From: Lunularia cruciata
Lineage: Eukaryota > Streptophyta > Marchantiopsida > Lunulariales > Lunulariaceae
Length of the DNA: 64,000 nucleotides
Direction of reading: 5' to 3'
Assembly: GCA_948567375.1 (NCBI GenBank)
Contig: OX419759.1
Coordinates: 1,775,303-1,839,302 of the forward strand
The notes under the pieces: generated by a model
Databases searched by the model: none
What the model was told of the DNA's origin: nothing
Seen by the model: only the letters and a program-made list of their open reading frames with translations
Shown: in pieces, positions 23,421 to 35,718 of the stretch
Layout: every line of letters begins with the position of its first letter
Numbering within the stretch: position 1 is the first letter of the stretch
Made by a program: the position numbers and the translations under genes

Positions 23421-24107
23421 CCTGTCCAAACTCTCTGCCTTTTTGATCCTTTGCTCTTGTTTTTCTCAGTTCCTCCTTCAAGAATCAATGTCCTTCCAAA
23501 CCCCTAAAATCCTTCTGCCCAGCCAAAACTTCCCTTCGATGCATCACTGCCCTGTCAACTCTCTCCATGCTTCATAGTCCTACACACAATTCTCTTGATG
23601 CTTCACAGTCCTGCCAATTCTCTCAATGCTTCACAGTCCTGCCAATTCTCTCAATGCATCACTCCTACGGAAGTATCCAAAAGATTTCTCTTCTTCCTGC
23701 AAACCTTTGAGGTCGCACTCTCTGGACCCAGAAGCCTTTGATGATTCATCTCTCTCTTCAGTGCTTTGTCAATTCATCCCTGGAGGCAGAGCTCCTGCAA
23801 AGCTTTTCCACTCACCCGTACTCCTGTTCATCCTCCTTTCTTGCAAGCTCCTTCAAAGGTATTCTTTTTCTTCACTGTCCATTCATCAACCCCTAATTCC
23901 TGCAAAGCATCTCACTAAACCCTTCACATTCTCTCTCGAAAGCACCGCATTATATATAAATTTTTGTTTTGTTTTCGACCCTCTCCCAGCCCAGCCCGGC
24001 ACGGCTGAAGGCGCTTTGGTATCGGCTGCAGCCCGAACTCTATGGCCCAAAGGGCGCGATACTATAGGGAGATGTGCTACGAGTTTCATACACGGCTCAT
24101 CCAAAAA

Positions 24108-24311
24108 CCTTATCTTTTACATAAAATAGGGATAAAAGCTATTTTATCTACAGAAGAATTGATACCCAATGGATTATTGGAACCATATTGATGTAATGCA
24201 GCCAGATGAAGAATACTAGCACCTACTATTATAAAAGGAAGTAAGTAATGAAGGCTAAAAAACGATTTAAGGTTGCATTGTCTAGCTCTCCATTACAGAG
24301 GACCCAAGATA
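24108..24311 (-). pseudogene. cob: Nuclear mitochondrial insertion: fragment of cytochrome b
   Basis: On the minus strand, DNATLNRF leads, after a one-base shift, into [19 protein letters not shown], then [10 protein letters not shown] and DKIAF. This is apocytochrome b of complex III in the mitochondrion (the region around the third and fourth haem-ligand helices). Small deletions break the frame after DKIAF. It is a short numt and cannot be a working gene. Where the mitochondrial match ends on either side is uncertain. Confidence 0.88.
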
Positions 24312-25848
24312 AAAAAAAATTTGGGTTTTGACTCAACATCTTTTTTGGTTGGCAGGCGGATCTGGTCCTTTGATAAAGCTCTGAGACTGGCTCCCCAGAG
24401 GCAATATCTGAGACTGTAGCAGATTTGGTCCGTTGATAAAGCTCAGAGACCGATCTTGAGACTCTATCTAGGATCTCATTTACAGAAGCACTCCGCGAAC
24501 CAAGTTCGTGTAGTAGTGCGAGCTGCAGCAAATTTTGGAGTTCTTAGACATTCGGGACAGAGGAAACGCGACGCAACCCCATTTCACTGCCCCTGCCTGG
24601 CCCGGAAATTACATCCGGTGATTGTGATAGAGCCTTTCCAAGTCCTCTACCGTCGACTCTCAAAAGGCATAACAGGTCTTCACATTCTCTCCATTAGCTT
24701 CTCACATTCATGTTCTCTCCAAATTATAGCTTCATGTTCTCCCGAAAGTATAACTTCTTTGTCATTCTTCCGTGCTCCAGCTCTATTCTTCTCCCAAAGT
24801 CCTATCAATTCCTAAACCCCTACTCATTCTTCACAACCTGCAGACCTCTCAAAAAGCATAACACTCGTCCTTCACAGCCAGCATTTCACTCAAAGCAATT
24901 CTTCTCAGAAACAACTTAGCTCACATTCTCCCCAAACAACTCCACATTCTCTCTCGAAGCATCATTGTCACTGCCATTCTTCCCAAAGCTTCACATTCAC
25001 TCTCTAAAGCCTCACACACTCTTCCCAAAGCTTCTTGTTCTCGTTCTCTCCTAACAGCTTCACATTCCTTCCCAAAAACTCTCAACTGTCAAAGACTCAT
25101 CTCCAAAGGCCTTCCAAAGCATTTCCAAAACTAAAAAACTCTTTTTGCTCCGCCACTAAAATGTAACACTCTTCATCCCAATAACATAAAACAAAGTCTT
25201 GAGCTTTTGTAACCCAAAATTAATTCCCGGCTCATGCACATTAAAAGAACCCTTGAACTTCTAGCACCATAAACTATTTCCGAGCTTTACAATAATATGG
25301 AAAATATCTCCCGCAACAAAAAAAAACATAGCATAAAAAAACTCCTGAGACATATTGACGTAAAATCCAAGTTCATTACAACAAGAAGGAACGAAAAATC
25401 CTAAACCCTAAACCCAGGCCCTATCCTTCTCTGCTACAACCAACCTTTGTTTCTCTAACTCTTGCTCTCTTACCAATGCAATAGGATTTGAGTGCATTGT
25501 GTTGAGTTGCACTTCATTGAATTCTACCTTCAACTTATCAAATTTTGCCTCTAATCTCTCAATTCTTCAGTTTGACATTCTAGATCACTACCTTGCTTTG
25601 CAAAACTCTCTCACAAGTTATCCAAGCTCTTCTTCTAAAGTAGAACATCAACCCAAAGTACTTCAGCTTCCTCCTCTCCTTGGGTTAACTTCTCTTTCAA
25701 CTCCAGATATGGGGCAATTACACCTATGATCTCAAAGAGTTGGGAGGAAGACACTTTGATAGGATTAACCATGACAAGTTGAAGTTGTATCATAAAGGTA
25801 AAGAGACTTTCACTCCAAGGATAAATTGAAATCTTAGTCCAGGGTAAA
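24312..25848. other. CT-rich repeat DNA and a small telomere-like motif
   Basis: Long stretches of the CTTCACATTCTCTCC type with no coding signal. At about 25,402 there is CCTAAACCCTAAACCC, two and a half plant telomere units, too short to mean a former chromosome end. The last 120 bp (AGGAAGACACTTTGATAGG) repeats the internal sequence that precedes the LTR at 10,247, so it is the 3' internal end of the same element family. Confidence 0.5.
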
Positions 25849-25912
25849 TGTAACACTCATTGATGCATGTATGCTTTATAGAAATATTAAGTTTGATATT
25901 GTAAGTAGTGGA

Positions 25913-25965
<53 letters not shown>

Positions 25966-26530
25966 TTTTAGCTAAGCTTCTACATTAGGCATGGTTATCC
26001 AGAGTTAGTCCTAGCTAAGATAAAGGTGACCCTTTTTTGGAGGAAGGGAAAAGAATGAGCACCATTATTTTGTCTTGTAGTGTATTGACTTGGTATTATT
26101 CTTAGTTATTTGACTTTGAAGAAAGAGTTGAGAGCTCTTGGGCCCACAAGCCTTGTTTTTGCAGACTTTTTTTATAGTCCAAGGATAGCCCATGTGAAGG
26201 AATTCTTGACTTAGTTGGTAAGTGAGGATAAGACCACCTACCCATGGGATTATTCTCATACACTTGGATATTCTTTAAATATTTTGAATTTATTTGACTT
26301 TTAGCCTAATAATTTGAGTTACTACTATAATTAGTAACTTTGGTGTATAGCTTTTTCATAAGTTTATAAGCTAGGGGTGAAGATGTACTCATCATATTTC
26401 ATTTGCAACTAACTCTCTCTCATTGAGTTCTCTTGTGAGCAATGTCTTGAGTCTTGAAGTTTTAGCCTTGGAGGAGTGTGATGGAGTTGAGGTTCCTTGC
26501 CTTCTTAATCCATGGTGCATTACCTTAGCA
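25849..26530 (+). repeat. LTR, copy 2 of the pair
   Basis: Starts TGTAACACT after the polypurine stretch CCAGGGTAAA and is collinear with 10247-10876. It contains a (TA)n microsatellite at about 25,918-25,962 that copy 1 lacks. The downstream sequence (GAGAGACAGGCCGGCTCA) also matches the sequence after copy 1. The right border is approximate. Confidence 0.7.
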
Positions 26531-27044
26531 GCCTTCAAAGGTTCATCCTGATTGAGAGACAGGCCGGCTCATACTAAGGCACTTATTGTGCACTCTACAA
26601 ATCCTATGACTCTAACTACACATCAAGAGAATGGTCCCAACAACCAAATATTACAAACAAATCAATTTATTATACAAAGCCTTAATTGCTCAAAAAATTC
26701 ATATGCATGTCATTGCACAGAGACCTTCTCCCATGATGAAGTTCTCATCATAATGAAGTGGTAATCCAATGGTTGTGTTATAACGACCACAACTTGATGG
26801 ACCAAAACTGTACAATTATACGAGTATTATACACCATGATCTACTTCCTTGACCCTCCATCACCTTTACACCTCCAAATCAGCTCCTTGATGTGTTTGTT
26901 GTATTCCTCTAATTTGTGGTGGATATTGCTTAAGACACTTTCAAACTTGGCATCACCATGCTTGCACAACTTCTTTCCCAGCTTGGTCTATTGTTCAATG
27001 GAGTAAGTCTTGGGTTCTACTACATGTATCTCTGCTTGGTGACC

Positions 27045-28145
27045 TTAGGTCATGACAGAAAATTCCACTTGGGTCTTTAGCCTATTAACAATATCTTCCA
27101 CAATTGTAAGAACTCTTATTTGTTCCTCATATAGAGTATCATGGATGGATTGCAACTCCAACTCCATCTCCATCTCTTGTCTGACTTGTACTCGGAGGAT
27201 GTGAGCTCTGTCTTTGTAGTCAACCACAATCATGGACAACTCCTTGATGCAACTCTTGGTGATTTCCAAGGTGGCATCATGAGATTGGTCCTCTATGGCC
27301 TTCTCCTTCTAAAGACCATCTTTAGGACTTACTTCCTTGTGTCCCTCATATCCAACTCCTCAACATACTTCTTCTTCATCTCCTCTGCTTGCAACTTAAA
27401 TCTACCCTTGATAGTTGTTAAGTTGGAGTCCAATTGGGTAATCCATTGCCTTGAGCCTGCTATCTCCTCCTCCATCTTGGACCTCTCTTGATCCTTTTCT
27501 TGCATACTATCCTCCTATGTGGTCTTGTAGTCCATAAAAGTCTTCTCTTGTTGGGTAGACATTGCCTTCATCACTGCAAGGTCTTCCTTGAAGCTCCCTA
27601 ATGCCTATTAGCACAATGTCACTATCATGCTTCCAAGCCTTGTAGTTGTCAGAAAATACAATGAACTCATCTTGCTTCATTTTTAAGGAGGCTTCCCGAT
27701 TTCCTAGATCAGCTTCAAGGTGACAAATCTGCGCCTCCATGAAAGGTAGGTCCTCTTCTCTTTGTGGTGCTCCACAACCATGATCATCAAACAGACTTCT
27801 TCCTTTGCTCCATGCCAACAGCTCTTGGAGACATACCATCTCTCAAGATTCTCCTTGGTCATGATGTTGTTTTTCATGCACACCATACCCTTTTATTTCC
27901 AAAAATTGGGTCTCCATGTACAAAATGTGGGTGTTGGCTTTGACCAACTCCCTCTCTACCGCTTGTTTTTCCCTTATGGCTGTTTGAATGTGAAAGTGCA
28001 AGAAATCAATCAATCTCTTGTGGTCTATCATCCTAAGCTCAATTTCTTGGTAGGCATGGAGTAGTTCTTCCAAGGTATTCAAAACTAGCCCCAACATGTA
28101 GATAACACAAGATGACAATAGAGGATAGTTGAGTGGGTACATGAA
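27045..28145 (-). pseudogene. Coiled-coil ORF of an unknown element, interrupted by the chromovirus
   Basis: Open segments ending at 27,843, 27,507 and 27,045 on the minus strand are all in the same frame, separated by stops. The sequence is rich in heptad-like stretches (ELLHAYQEIELRMIDHKRL; RQEMEMELELQSIHDTLYEE). Its upstream part is cut off at 28,145 by the chromovirus. Removing the insertion and one ATGAA duplicate lets the frame continue beyond 33,779. It differs in sequence from the 15.5-kb coiled-coil family. Function unknown. Confidence 0.5.
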
Positions 28146-28556
28146 TGTAGCAATAAGAAGTTTAGTGACGTATTTAGTAAGGCTAACAAAATAGAGAATA
28201 AGCCAAATTATCCTAGAATATTCTAAAAGCATCTAGGAAGCTTCTTGGGAAGCTTCTCAACTAGTTAACTTGTGCTCCAAGCAGGTAGTTTGTAGAAGCT
28301 TCTAACTAGCTTAGCTTGCATGCCAAGTAGACGACTTCTAAAAGAAAATTTCTTGAGAAGTTTCCTGGTTAACTTGGCTTGCATTCAAAGAAAGCGGCTC
28401 ATGAAAGCTTCTTGAGAAGCTTCTTAAGGGCCTTGTATGCTACCTATAAATACCAAAGCCAAAGCTTATGCTAGGCATTTGGATTTTTTCCACGTTCAAA
28501 TTTCTCAATGTGAACTTCCATTCTCCTATTTCTCTCTTCGGTTTCGGTTTTTTACA
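28146..28556 (+). repeat. 5' LTR of the chromovirus
   Basis: 411 bp, TGTAGCAATA to TTTTTTACA. A TATA-like element lies near 28,445 (CTATAAATACC), and a CT-rich stretch near the right end is typical of R/U5. The inner border is set by the PBS one base later. Confidence 0.88.
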
Positions 28557-28557
28557 T

Positions 28558-28572
28558 TGGTATAAGAGTAGG
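28558..28572 (+). promoter_or_regulatory. Primer-binding site (initiator tRNA-Met)
   Basis: TGGTATAAGAGTAGG lies directly after the 5' LTR. It differs from the usual initiator tRNA-Met complement (TGGTATCAGAGC...) at two of the first twelve positions. Confidence 0.75.
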
Positions 28573-28827
28573 AATGGGATGGATGGAATTTATGGACCAC
28601 CAAATCCACTTCCACCAAACCATTGGGATTTTCTTGTCCAAGTATTACCCAAGCATTGTTTCACACAATTCATCACCTCATACTTTGGACAGGATTTTTT
28701 GCATATGATCACCATATCTGAGGAACCCTTGGTACTTCCGGTGGTAACTTATGGAGAACAGTGGGCATGTTGTTTCTATGTGTTAATAAATTAGATAGAT
28801 TAGGGGTGGCGTGATATAGCAACAACC

Positions 28828-29673
28828 ATGGTGGAAATACCAAATGTTATCCTTGCTATGCAGCTACAAATCAAGCACCTTCCTCGATTGTTGGATGAAC
28901 TAGATCTTAGACGACAAGAGCATGAAGAGAGAGTACCAATTCGAGAAGGAGGAGATCAGATCAGATTCCCTAAACCCAATTTATTTGAAGGCAAGAATCT
29001 CTTGGGTGTAGTGGAGAATTTTGTGTTTGACTATGAACATTATTTTGAAGCTACCAATCTACAAGACAAGCAAAAATAGATTTTCTTGGCTTCTAGCCAA
29101 TTGGATGGAGTAGCAAAGCTATGGTGGAGATTCCGAGTGAAGTGAGCTGAACAACAAATTGTTGCATCAATCTTGACATAGGCAGAATTCAAGAGCACAA
29201 TAATTAGTTGGTTCCAAGCTATAAATGCCACATGAGCTACACGGGATAAGTTGGCACAGTTGAAACAAATTGGCTTTATAAGAAGTTACATCATGTAGTT
29301 CCAAAACACCATCTTGCAAATTCTAGATATATTAGAAGGTGAAGCTCTGGATTGATTTGTGAGGTGCTTGAAAGCAAGAACCAAATTAGAGGTAACCATG
29401 CAAGAGCCATAAAACTTGGAGGAAACCATACGGTTGGCCGAACATTTTGATTCCTTGGTGGCAACAACTTGGTCTTCACCTCGACCTCCACAAAGCCTAT
29501 CGATACACTACACACGAGTGGAAGAGCCAACACCAATGGAGATTGATGACATTCAACAAAGATCACTTGGCACAAAAGATGAAGAGAAACTACGACAAAA
29601 TGGTGGTTATTTTTATCGTCACCAATTGGGGCATCACATTGTTGAATGCCCATTCAAGAATGGACAACCTTGA
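28828..29673 (+). pseudogene. Gag of the chromovirus
   Basis: Starts at 28828 with MVEIPNVILAMQ and continues through several stops and frame changes. It holds a Gag-like FEGKNLLGVVENFVFDYEHYF region and, near 29,610, a degenerate zinc knuckle in which the first two Cys codons have become Tyr and Arg (YFYRHQLGHHIVEC). Gag would form the virus-like particle and bind RNA. Confidence 0.7.
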
Positions 29674-29832
29674 CAAGTTGCCCAGGTGGAGGTTGTGGAG
29701 TTGATTAGGGAAAAAAGGAATCCTAGTAGGAGATTTTGAGCCGCCTATTGGGAACTTGATTAGCTCCAATAGGATTAAAGGCTAGACCTATGCAAGTTTG
29801 CTTCACTTGCAAGGTACAATATCTTATCGAGG

Positions 29833-32500
29833 TTGTATGGTTTGGTTGATTCTAGAAGTTCTGAGAATTGCATGTTTATGCAAGTAGTAAAGGAATTGGG
29901 TATTCTTATCAAGCCAGTAATTGGAAGTAGATTGATAATGGCGGATGGTAAAAAGGGTTTTGCATTCCGCACCTTGCATCCTGTTACTTTCAAGATTGGG
30001 AAGGAGTATTTGGAGTGTATGAGGTTTGTAGTGGCACCTCTACACTATGATATCATTTTTGGACTACCTTGGCTTGAACGTCATAAGGTTCAATTTGATT
30101 GGACCCGATAACAAATTCAAGTTCAACACCAAGGTAGGCATTTTTTATTAGGTTGTCTAGCATCTCTGAGTAAGACAACTAAGAATAGTCAGTCCCAATA
30201 TGGGAAGTTTATTGAGAAGGTAGCCATAGAGCAAGCCTTGAAGAGAGATGAGTCCCAAATGGGAAGTTTGCCAAGAAGGCAACCATGGAAGAAGCTTGGA
30301 AGAGAGATGAGTCCCTGAAGGGAAGTTAGTTAGTGAAGCAACTATAGAGCAAGCTTTGGAGGAAGATAAGTCTGTATTCACAATGAGGATCAAGCAAATT
30401 GCACAAAAAAAATCTGAGGAGGGCCAAGAGCCTCATCAAGCAATGGTTGATCAGATAGTTTAGGAGTTTGCGGACGTGTTTTCACATGATCTACCAAAGG
30501 GATTACACTCCAATCGAGGTATACCTTTCAAGATCAAGTTATTGCCAAGGAGTACTCCAATGAGTAGACCGATCTATCGGCTCTCACCAAAGGAGTTGGA
30601 GGAGTTGCAAACAACATTTATAGAGTTGTTAGAAAAGGACCATATGACATAGTACCTCTCCTTGGGGAGCACTGGTACTATTTGTTCCAAAGAAGGATGG
30701 AGGACTTTGTTTCTATATTGATTATCATGGGCTCAATAAGCAAAATGTGAAGAATGCATATCCTCAGTCTCAGATTGATGACTTGCTTGATCAATTAAGT
30801 GGAGCATGATACTTTTCCAAGTTGGATGTTTGCAACGGCTATTGGCAAATCCCTACTAATAGAGAGGATGTGCAAAAGATTGCCTTTTGTACAAGGTATG
30901 GGTATTTCGAGTGGAGGGGTCTACCTTTTGAACTCACTAATGCTCTAGTAGTCTTCATGGATCAAATGCATCGGGTGTTGGATTGACTATTGGATTGGTC
31001 CGTGGTGGTGTTCTTGGATGATATCTTAATCTATAGCAAGACAGGGATAGAACACGTGAATCATGTACGAGAAGTCCTAAGACAACTACGACAATGGAAA
31101 TTTTACTCCAAGAAGTCGAAGTGTACCTTTTGGCAGAAGGAGGTTACCTTCTTGGATCATAAGATCTCACCTGAGGGAATCAAGATGGAAGAAGAGTAAA
31201 TCAAGGCCACTACTAATTGGCCTACCCCAAAGGATGCTACAGAAGTATGGGCATTCAATGGATTGGCCAGTTTTTACCAACAATTCATCCACTACTATGC
31301 TCATGTGGTTGCATCATTGACTAATCTCTTGGGAAAGAACTTGAGTTTCCAATAAACCACCAAACATGAAGAAGCATTCCAGAAGTTAAAGCATATGGTG
31401 TCTTCAAGAGCCATTTTTCAACCATATGATCCTCAACTACCTTGTGTGGTTGATTTTGATGCTTCTAACTTTGCAATTGGAGCCATGTTGCAACAAAAAT
31501 TCCTAGATGGACTACATCCCATTGCCTTTGTGTCTCACTGACTAAATACAACCGAAAGAAATTACTCTGCTTGAGATCGGGAACAACTTGCAATGGTATA
31601 TGCCACCAAGGTATGGAGGAATTATCTCTTGGGGAAATAAGTGATCATGCAAATTGATCACAAACCATTGTTGCACACCTTACACTTGGAACACATGAAG
31701 AGTTGACATCATCGATGGGAGGAGCAACTCCAATTGTTTGATATCGAACTTGAGTACAAACCAGGTCAGTTCCATGTCATCCTTGATGCTCTATCACAAT
31801 GACCTGATTTGAAGTCTCTTCCTCTCATCACGGTGGCAATTACGATGGTGTCAATTGACCCCAAGGTCCATAATGAGTTTCAGTCAGCTCTACAACAAGA
31901 TCTCTTCTTCCAAATGGTACACGGTCATCTGATAGCAGGCAACAAGGAGTATAACACATTCTCTTTCAAGGAAAACCTTCTATTCCATGAGGACTGGATC
32001 TATGTTCCAACCAAAGGTGATCTCCGACTTGTGTGCCTTCAAGAAGCCCATGATTTACCAATAACTTGTCACATGGGGATGGACAAGACCTTGGGTACCC
32101 TCCAACACCAATGGTGGTGGCCCAACATGACACAAGATGTTTGGGAGTTTTTCCAATCGTGTGAGAGTTGCAACGCAACAAGGCTAGTAGCTAGAAGCCA
32201 AGTGGACTCCTTCACCCACTTCCCATTCTAACTACTCATTGGGAACATGTGAGCTTAGATCTCATCACCTCCTTGCCCAAGACACAACAAGGTCATACAA
32301 CAATTGTGGTGTTTATGGATAAGCTTAGTAAGCAAATCCATTTGGCAACAACTGTGGATATTGTGGATGCTCTAACCTTGGCGCAACTCTATTTTGATAA
32401 TGTATTCAAACATCATGGGATGTCATGTGTACTCATCTCCGACCATGATCCTCGTTTCACGAGAAAGTTTTGGCAAGCACTCTTCTAGATACTTGGCACC
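29833..32500 (+). pseudogene. Pol of the chromovirus (PR, RT, RNase H, integrase)
   Basis: Protease at 29,833-30,111, with LVDSRSS where the catalytic DSG/DTG triad is expected, so it is mutated there. RT runs from about 30,440 to 31,200 with VVVFLDDIL at about 31,005. RNase H covers about 31,430-31,800. The integrase zinc-binding region is in 31,809-32,231 (the Cys pair is in SCESC) and its core follows (LDLITSLP at 32,252; SDHDPRFT at 32,438). There are several stops and frameshifts. The domain order is standard for Ty3. Confidence 0.82.
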
Positions 32501-33116
32501 AAGCTTGCTTTGTCCACAGCCTATCATCTACAAACTGATGGACAAAATGAACATGCAAATTACACCTTGGAAGATATACTTTGTGTCTTCATCAACATTC
32601 ACCATACCAATGGGATGAATGTCTTGCAGCTACGGAGTTTGCATATAACAATTCTAAACAAGCAAGCACCAGATTCTCTCTTTTCTTTCTCAATTTTGGC
32701 CAAGATCCGCTTGTCCCATATTCTCTTCTTGCTCCTCCTCCATCTTAGGTTCCTCATACTTCAACCTTCTTGACCACCATCTTTGAATCTCTCCACAAGC
32801 CAAATCTCATCTCCTTGTTGCTTAGAATCGTCAAAAATAATATGTGGACCACCATCCTTGTGATCTCACCTTTGAAGTTGATGATAAATTTATTTTATCC
32901 TCTAGTAATATACCCCTTCCACTTGATACCCAAGTTCGTACCACTTGATACCCAAGTTCGTAAACTTGCCCCTAATTGGATAGGACCTTTTGATGTTACT
33001 CAAATTGTCTCTCTTGTTGCTTATCGACTTACCTTGCCTTGTCATATGCAAATTCATCCCGTCTTTCATATTTCCAAGTTGAAACACTTTGATACTAACC
33101 CCTTTTCTTTTTTTTC

Positions 33117-33368
33117 TTGAGTCCAACCTCCTCCTCCCCCATCCATATCAATGATCATGAGGAGTACAAAGTTGATCGTATCCTTGCACGTCACCACATC
33201 CAACGAGGACGTCGACAACATACGGAATACAAGGTCCTTTGGAAAGGGTATCCCCTTCATGATGCCACATGGGAACCTCTTTCTCACCTCCAGAATGCAC
33301 AGACGGTCATCCAACAGTTTGAAGCTTCGTTGGCGACGAGGACGTCACCAACTAGCGGAGGTGGAATA
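33117..33368 (+). pseudogene. Chromodomain at the integrase C-terminus
   Basis: YKVDRILARH, then EYKVLWKGYPLHDATWEP, is a clear chromodomain with its aromatic and Glu-Trp features. In chromoviruses it directs insertion to modified chromatin. This segment is open from 33,117 to 33,434, but the upstream pol frame is broken. Confidence 0.88.
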
Positions 33369-33778
33369 TATAACAATATGGAGTTTAGCGATGTAGTTAG
33401 TAAGGCTAACGAAGTAAAGAATAAACCAAATTAGTCTATAATATTCCAAAAGCATCTAAGAAACTTCTTGGCAAGCTTCTTGACTAGTTAACTTACATCC
33501 AAAGCAGGTAGTTTCTAGAAACTTTTAACTAACTTAACTTGCATGCCAAATAAACAATTTCAAAAAAAATAAAATTTGAGAAGCTTCTTGGTTAACTTGG
33601 CTTGCGTTCAAAAATAACGATTCAAATAAGTTTCTTGAGAAACTTATCAAAAACCTTATAAGCTACTTATAAATATCAAAGCTAAAGCTTATGCTAGACA
33701 TTCACATCCAAACATCCCAAGGTGAATTTATATTCTCTTATTTCTCTTTTTGATTTTGATTTTTTACAATGAAATTCT
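33369..33778 (+). repeat. 3' LTR of the chromovirus
   Basis: 410 bp, starting TATAACAATA (the TG terminus has decayed to TA) and ending TTTTTTACA. It is preceded by the polypurine tract GGAGGTGGAA. Collinear with 28146-28556. Confidence 0.88.
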
Positions 33779-33783
33779 CCACC

Positions 33784-34085
33784 ATGTACATCAACAAACT
33801 TGGCTTGGGCCATGGCACCTTTTATGGTAGGGCAGGCATAGCTCTCCTTGTATTTAAAAATATTAATATAAAATTTAATTAAAATAAAGTTTTTCTATTA
33901 AATATAAATATTAAATTTAAATACATTATATTTTTATTAAATATATAATATTAAAAAATCAATATATTTTTTCAAAAATTACACTAATATAATAAATTTA
34001 ATAAATTCATTAAATATATAATACCTGAAGTGAATATTAGATAGCTTATTCGTTCAGTTTATCGATGGTCTACATGTACCTAAAT
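33784..34085. other. Short ORF tail, then AT-rich spacer
   Basis: The first 60 bp continues, on the minus strand, the coiled-coil ORF that the chromovirus split. The remainder is very AT-rich with no gene. Confidence 0.5.
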
Positions 34086-34435
34086 ATGCATCATTTAGCG
34101 AAGGTGTCATTGGCGAAGAGGATTCCAGATTATTAATTATCTATATTTATCTACAAATCCTTGGACTCCAACTATCAACCATGTACGATCCATACTAGAT
34201 TTAACCAACTATCCATCCTACTTTTTTTTCACTTTTAACAGTTCATCTTTGTCATAGTATATGCATCATTTAGCAAAAGTGTCATTGGTGAAGAGGATTC
34301 CAGATTATTAATTATCTATATTTATCTACAAATCCTTGGACTCCAACTATCGACCATGTACAATCCATACTAGATTTAACCAACTATCCATCTTACTTTT
34401 TTTTCACTTTTAACAGCTCATCTTTGTCATAGTAA
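34086..34435 (+). repeat. 175-bp tandem duplication
   Basis: Copies 34086-34260 and 34261-34435 both start ATGCATCATTTAGC and differ at only about ten positions, so the duplication is recent. No coding potential. Confidence 0.9.
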
Positions 34436-35459
34436 ATTTTTTTCAGTGACATATTCCAGTCCTCTTCTCTCGAAGCAGGGCTGCCGGTCCCATCTGCATC
34501 ACCAAGTTTTTGGGGATGTACAGCAGTCGCTCATATACGGGATTCGCTCGACGATGCCTGGGGGAGTCCAGGTTTTCTGGGCTGGGAAACTTGCGCCATA
34601 TGTGGTGATAAGAACGTGGCGATGCTTCAGATAAGGACTGTTCGAGACTTTCGAGCAAAAATTTCGAATAAATAAGAGAACTTACCAGGAGTAGTTAGGG
34701 GTGCACAAACGGAAACAAGTTCCATTATGTGGAACTCACCACGAAGCTTATCAATCGAAGGTTGACATGATCTACCCGGTCTGAATCCATGAGAGCTGTC
34801 TAGAAATCGTTCTTCCCATATGAGGGGTTCCGGTTCCATGCCTCTCAAATGTCCACGCCTGAAAGAAAAGGGCCCGCACAAGCTACCAAGAAGGATGGGA
34901 ACCTCATCAAACCGTACAGGGAATCGGAATGAGAGAGTTGACCTATTGCATGTAAGAACTTCAGAAATCAAATGATCTACACACCACTTAAGCATTCAAA
35001 ACAAAACGAATTTACCGTACCAGAAGAGACACATGCGACCGCGTACGACGGCAAGAAGAAATCAAATGATCTACACACCACTTGAGCATTCGGAAAAATA
35101 TCAATTTTATGTACCAGAAGACGACACATGTGACCGTGTAGGATAACACGAAAGATGGGAAGACCTATCAATCCGTACAAGGATAAAACAAAAAGAGGTA
35201 AAATGGAGCTAAGCCTCAATTTACTGTACCTCCACAATAGTATACAACTGGAGCGTTCGGGATGGCATAAATTTCCAGTACCTTCACAGTAGTATACGAC
35301 GGAATCTTTACTTGTGTCACATCCACTATAGAAGTGAACGATCCAACCATAAACACATCCTAACATGTGGTATATCCAACGAACAAAAACTTTTAGGCAC
35401 AAGCCAATGCCTACATGTATATATAGAGAGATTCATATGCAGTAGTTTATAAAACACGA
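34436..35459. other. Non-coding with a 94-bp direct repeat
   Basis: AAATCAAATGATCTACACACC begins a unit at 34965 and again at 35059, with about 80% match. Related shorter blocks follow near 35,150-35,300. Minus-strand open frames of 122 and 141 codons run across this repeat (34,627-34,995 and 34,977-35,402). They have no recognisable domain and I do not call them genes. Confidence 0.5.
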
Positions 35460-35718
35460 AAACGAGCCTAGTAGAGCATGCGGTGGTTCGGTCGGTGCCA
35501 GGCTTCAGAATTGGTGCTCGGATGACGAGTTGTTTTACTGTTCTTCCTGGGGTCAGTCTACATTTTTGGTGTTGGAGAAGTTCCTGCAGAGTTGGAGTTT
35601 GATATCATCGAGAATATCAGCAAGATAGAAGAGATACTGGTAGGTGGCAACCATCACCTCTCCTTATAATTATTATAAGGTCTGAGATGAACCTTGCTTA
35701 TTTGAGAAACCTGTGCGC

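Larger units (their letters stand above)
28146..33778 (+). mobile_element. Structurally complete Ty3/gypsy chromovirus, 5.6 kb
   Basis: All structural parts are present: 5' LTR 28146-28556, tRNA-Met-like PBS at 28558, gag, protease, RT, RNase H, integrase and chromodomain in order, polypurine tract (GGAGGTGGAA) and 3' LTR 33369-33778. It is flanked by the 5-bp target duplication ATGAA (28141-28145 and 33779-33783). The LTRs differ at many positions (roughly 80% identity by eye), so the insertion is old. Coding parts carry stops and frameshifts, and the element is inactive. Confidence 0.92.

Noticed and set aside
23167-23481. Overlapping open frames on both strands in the CT-rich region
   Set aside because: By-product of a 47-50-bp tandem repeat without stops.
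24050-24107. A group II intron domain V-like stretch (GAGCCGTGT...) next to the cob fragment
   Set aside because: It directly follows the upstream exon part, whereas domain V should lie at the 3' end of an intron, and the pairing is poor.
25400-25420. CCTAAACCCTAAACCC as a former telomere
   Set aside because: Only about two and a half units; short matches are expected in a plant genome and nothing else suggests a chromosome end.
34627-35402. Minus-strand open frames of 122 and 141 codons
   Set aside because: They lie across a 94-bp direct repeat, have no recognisable domain and no plausible promoter or splice context.
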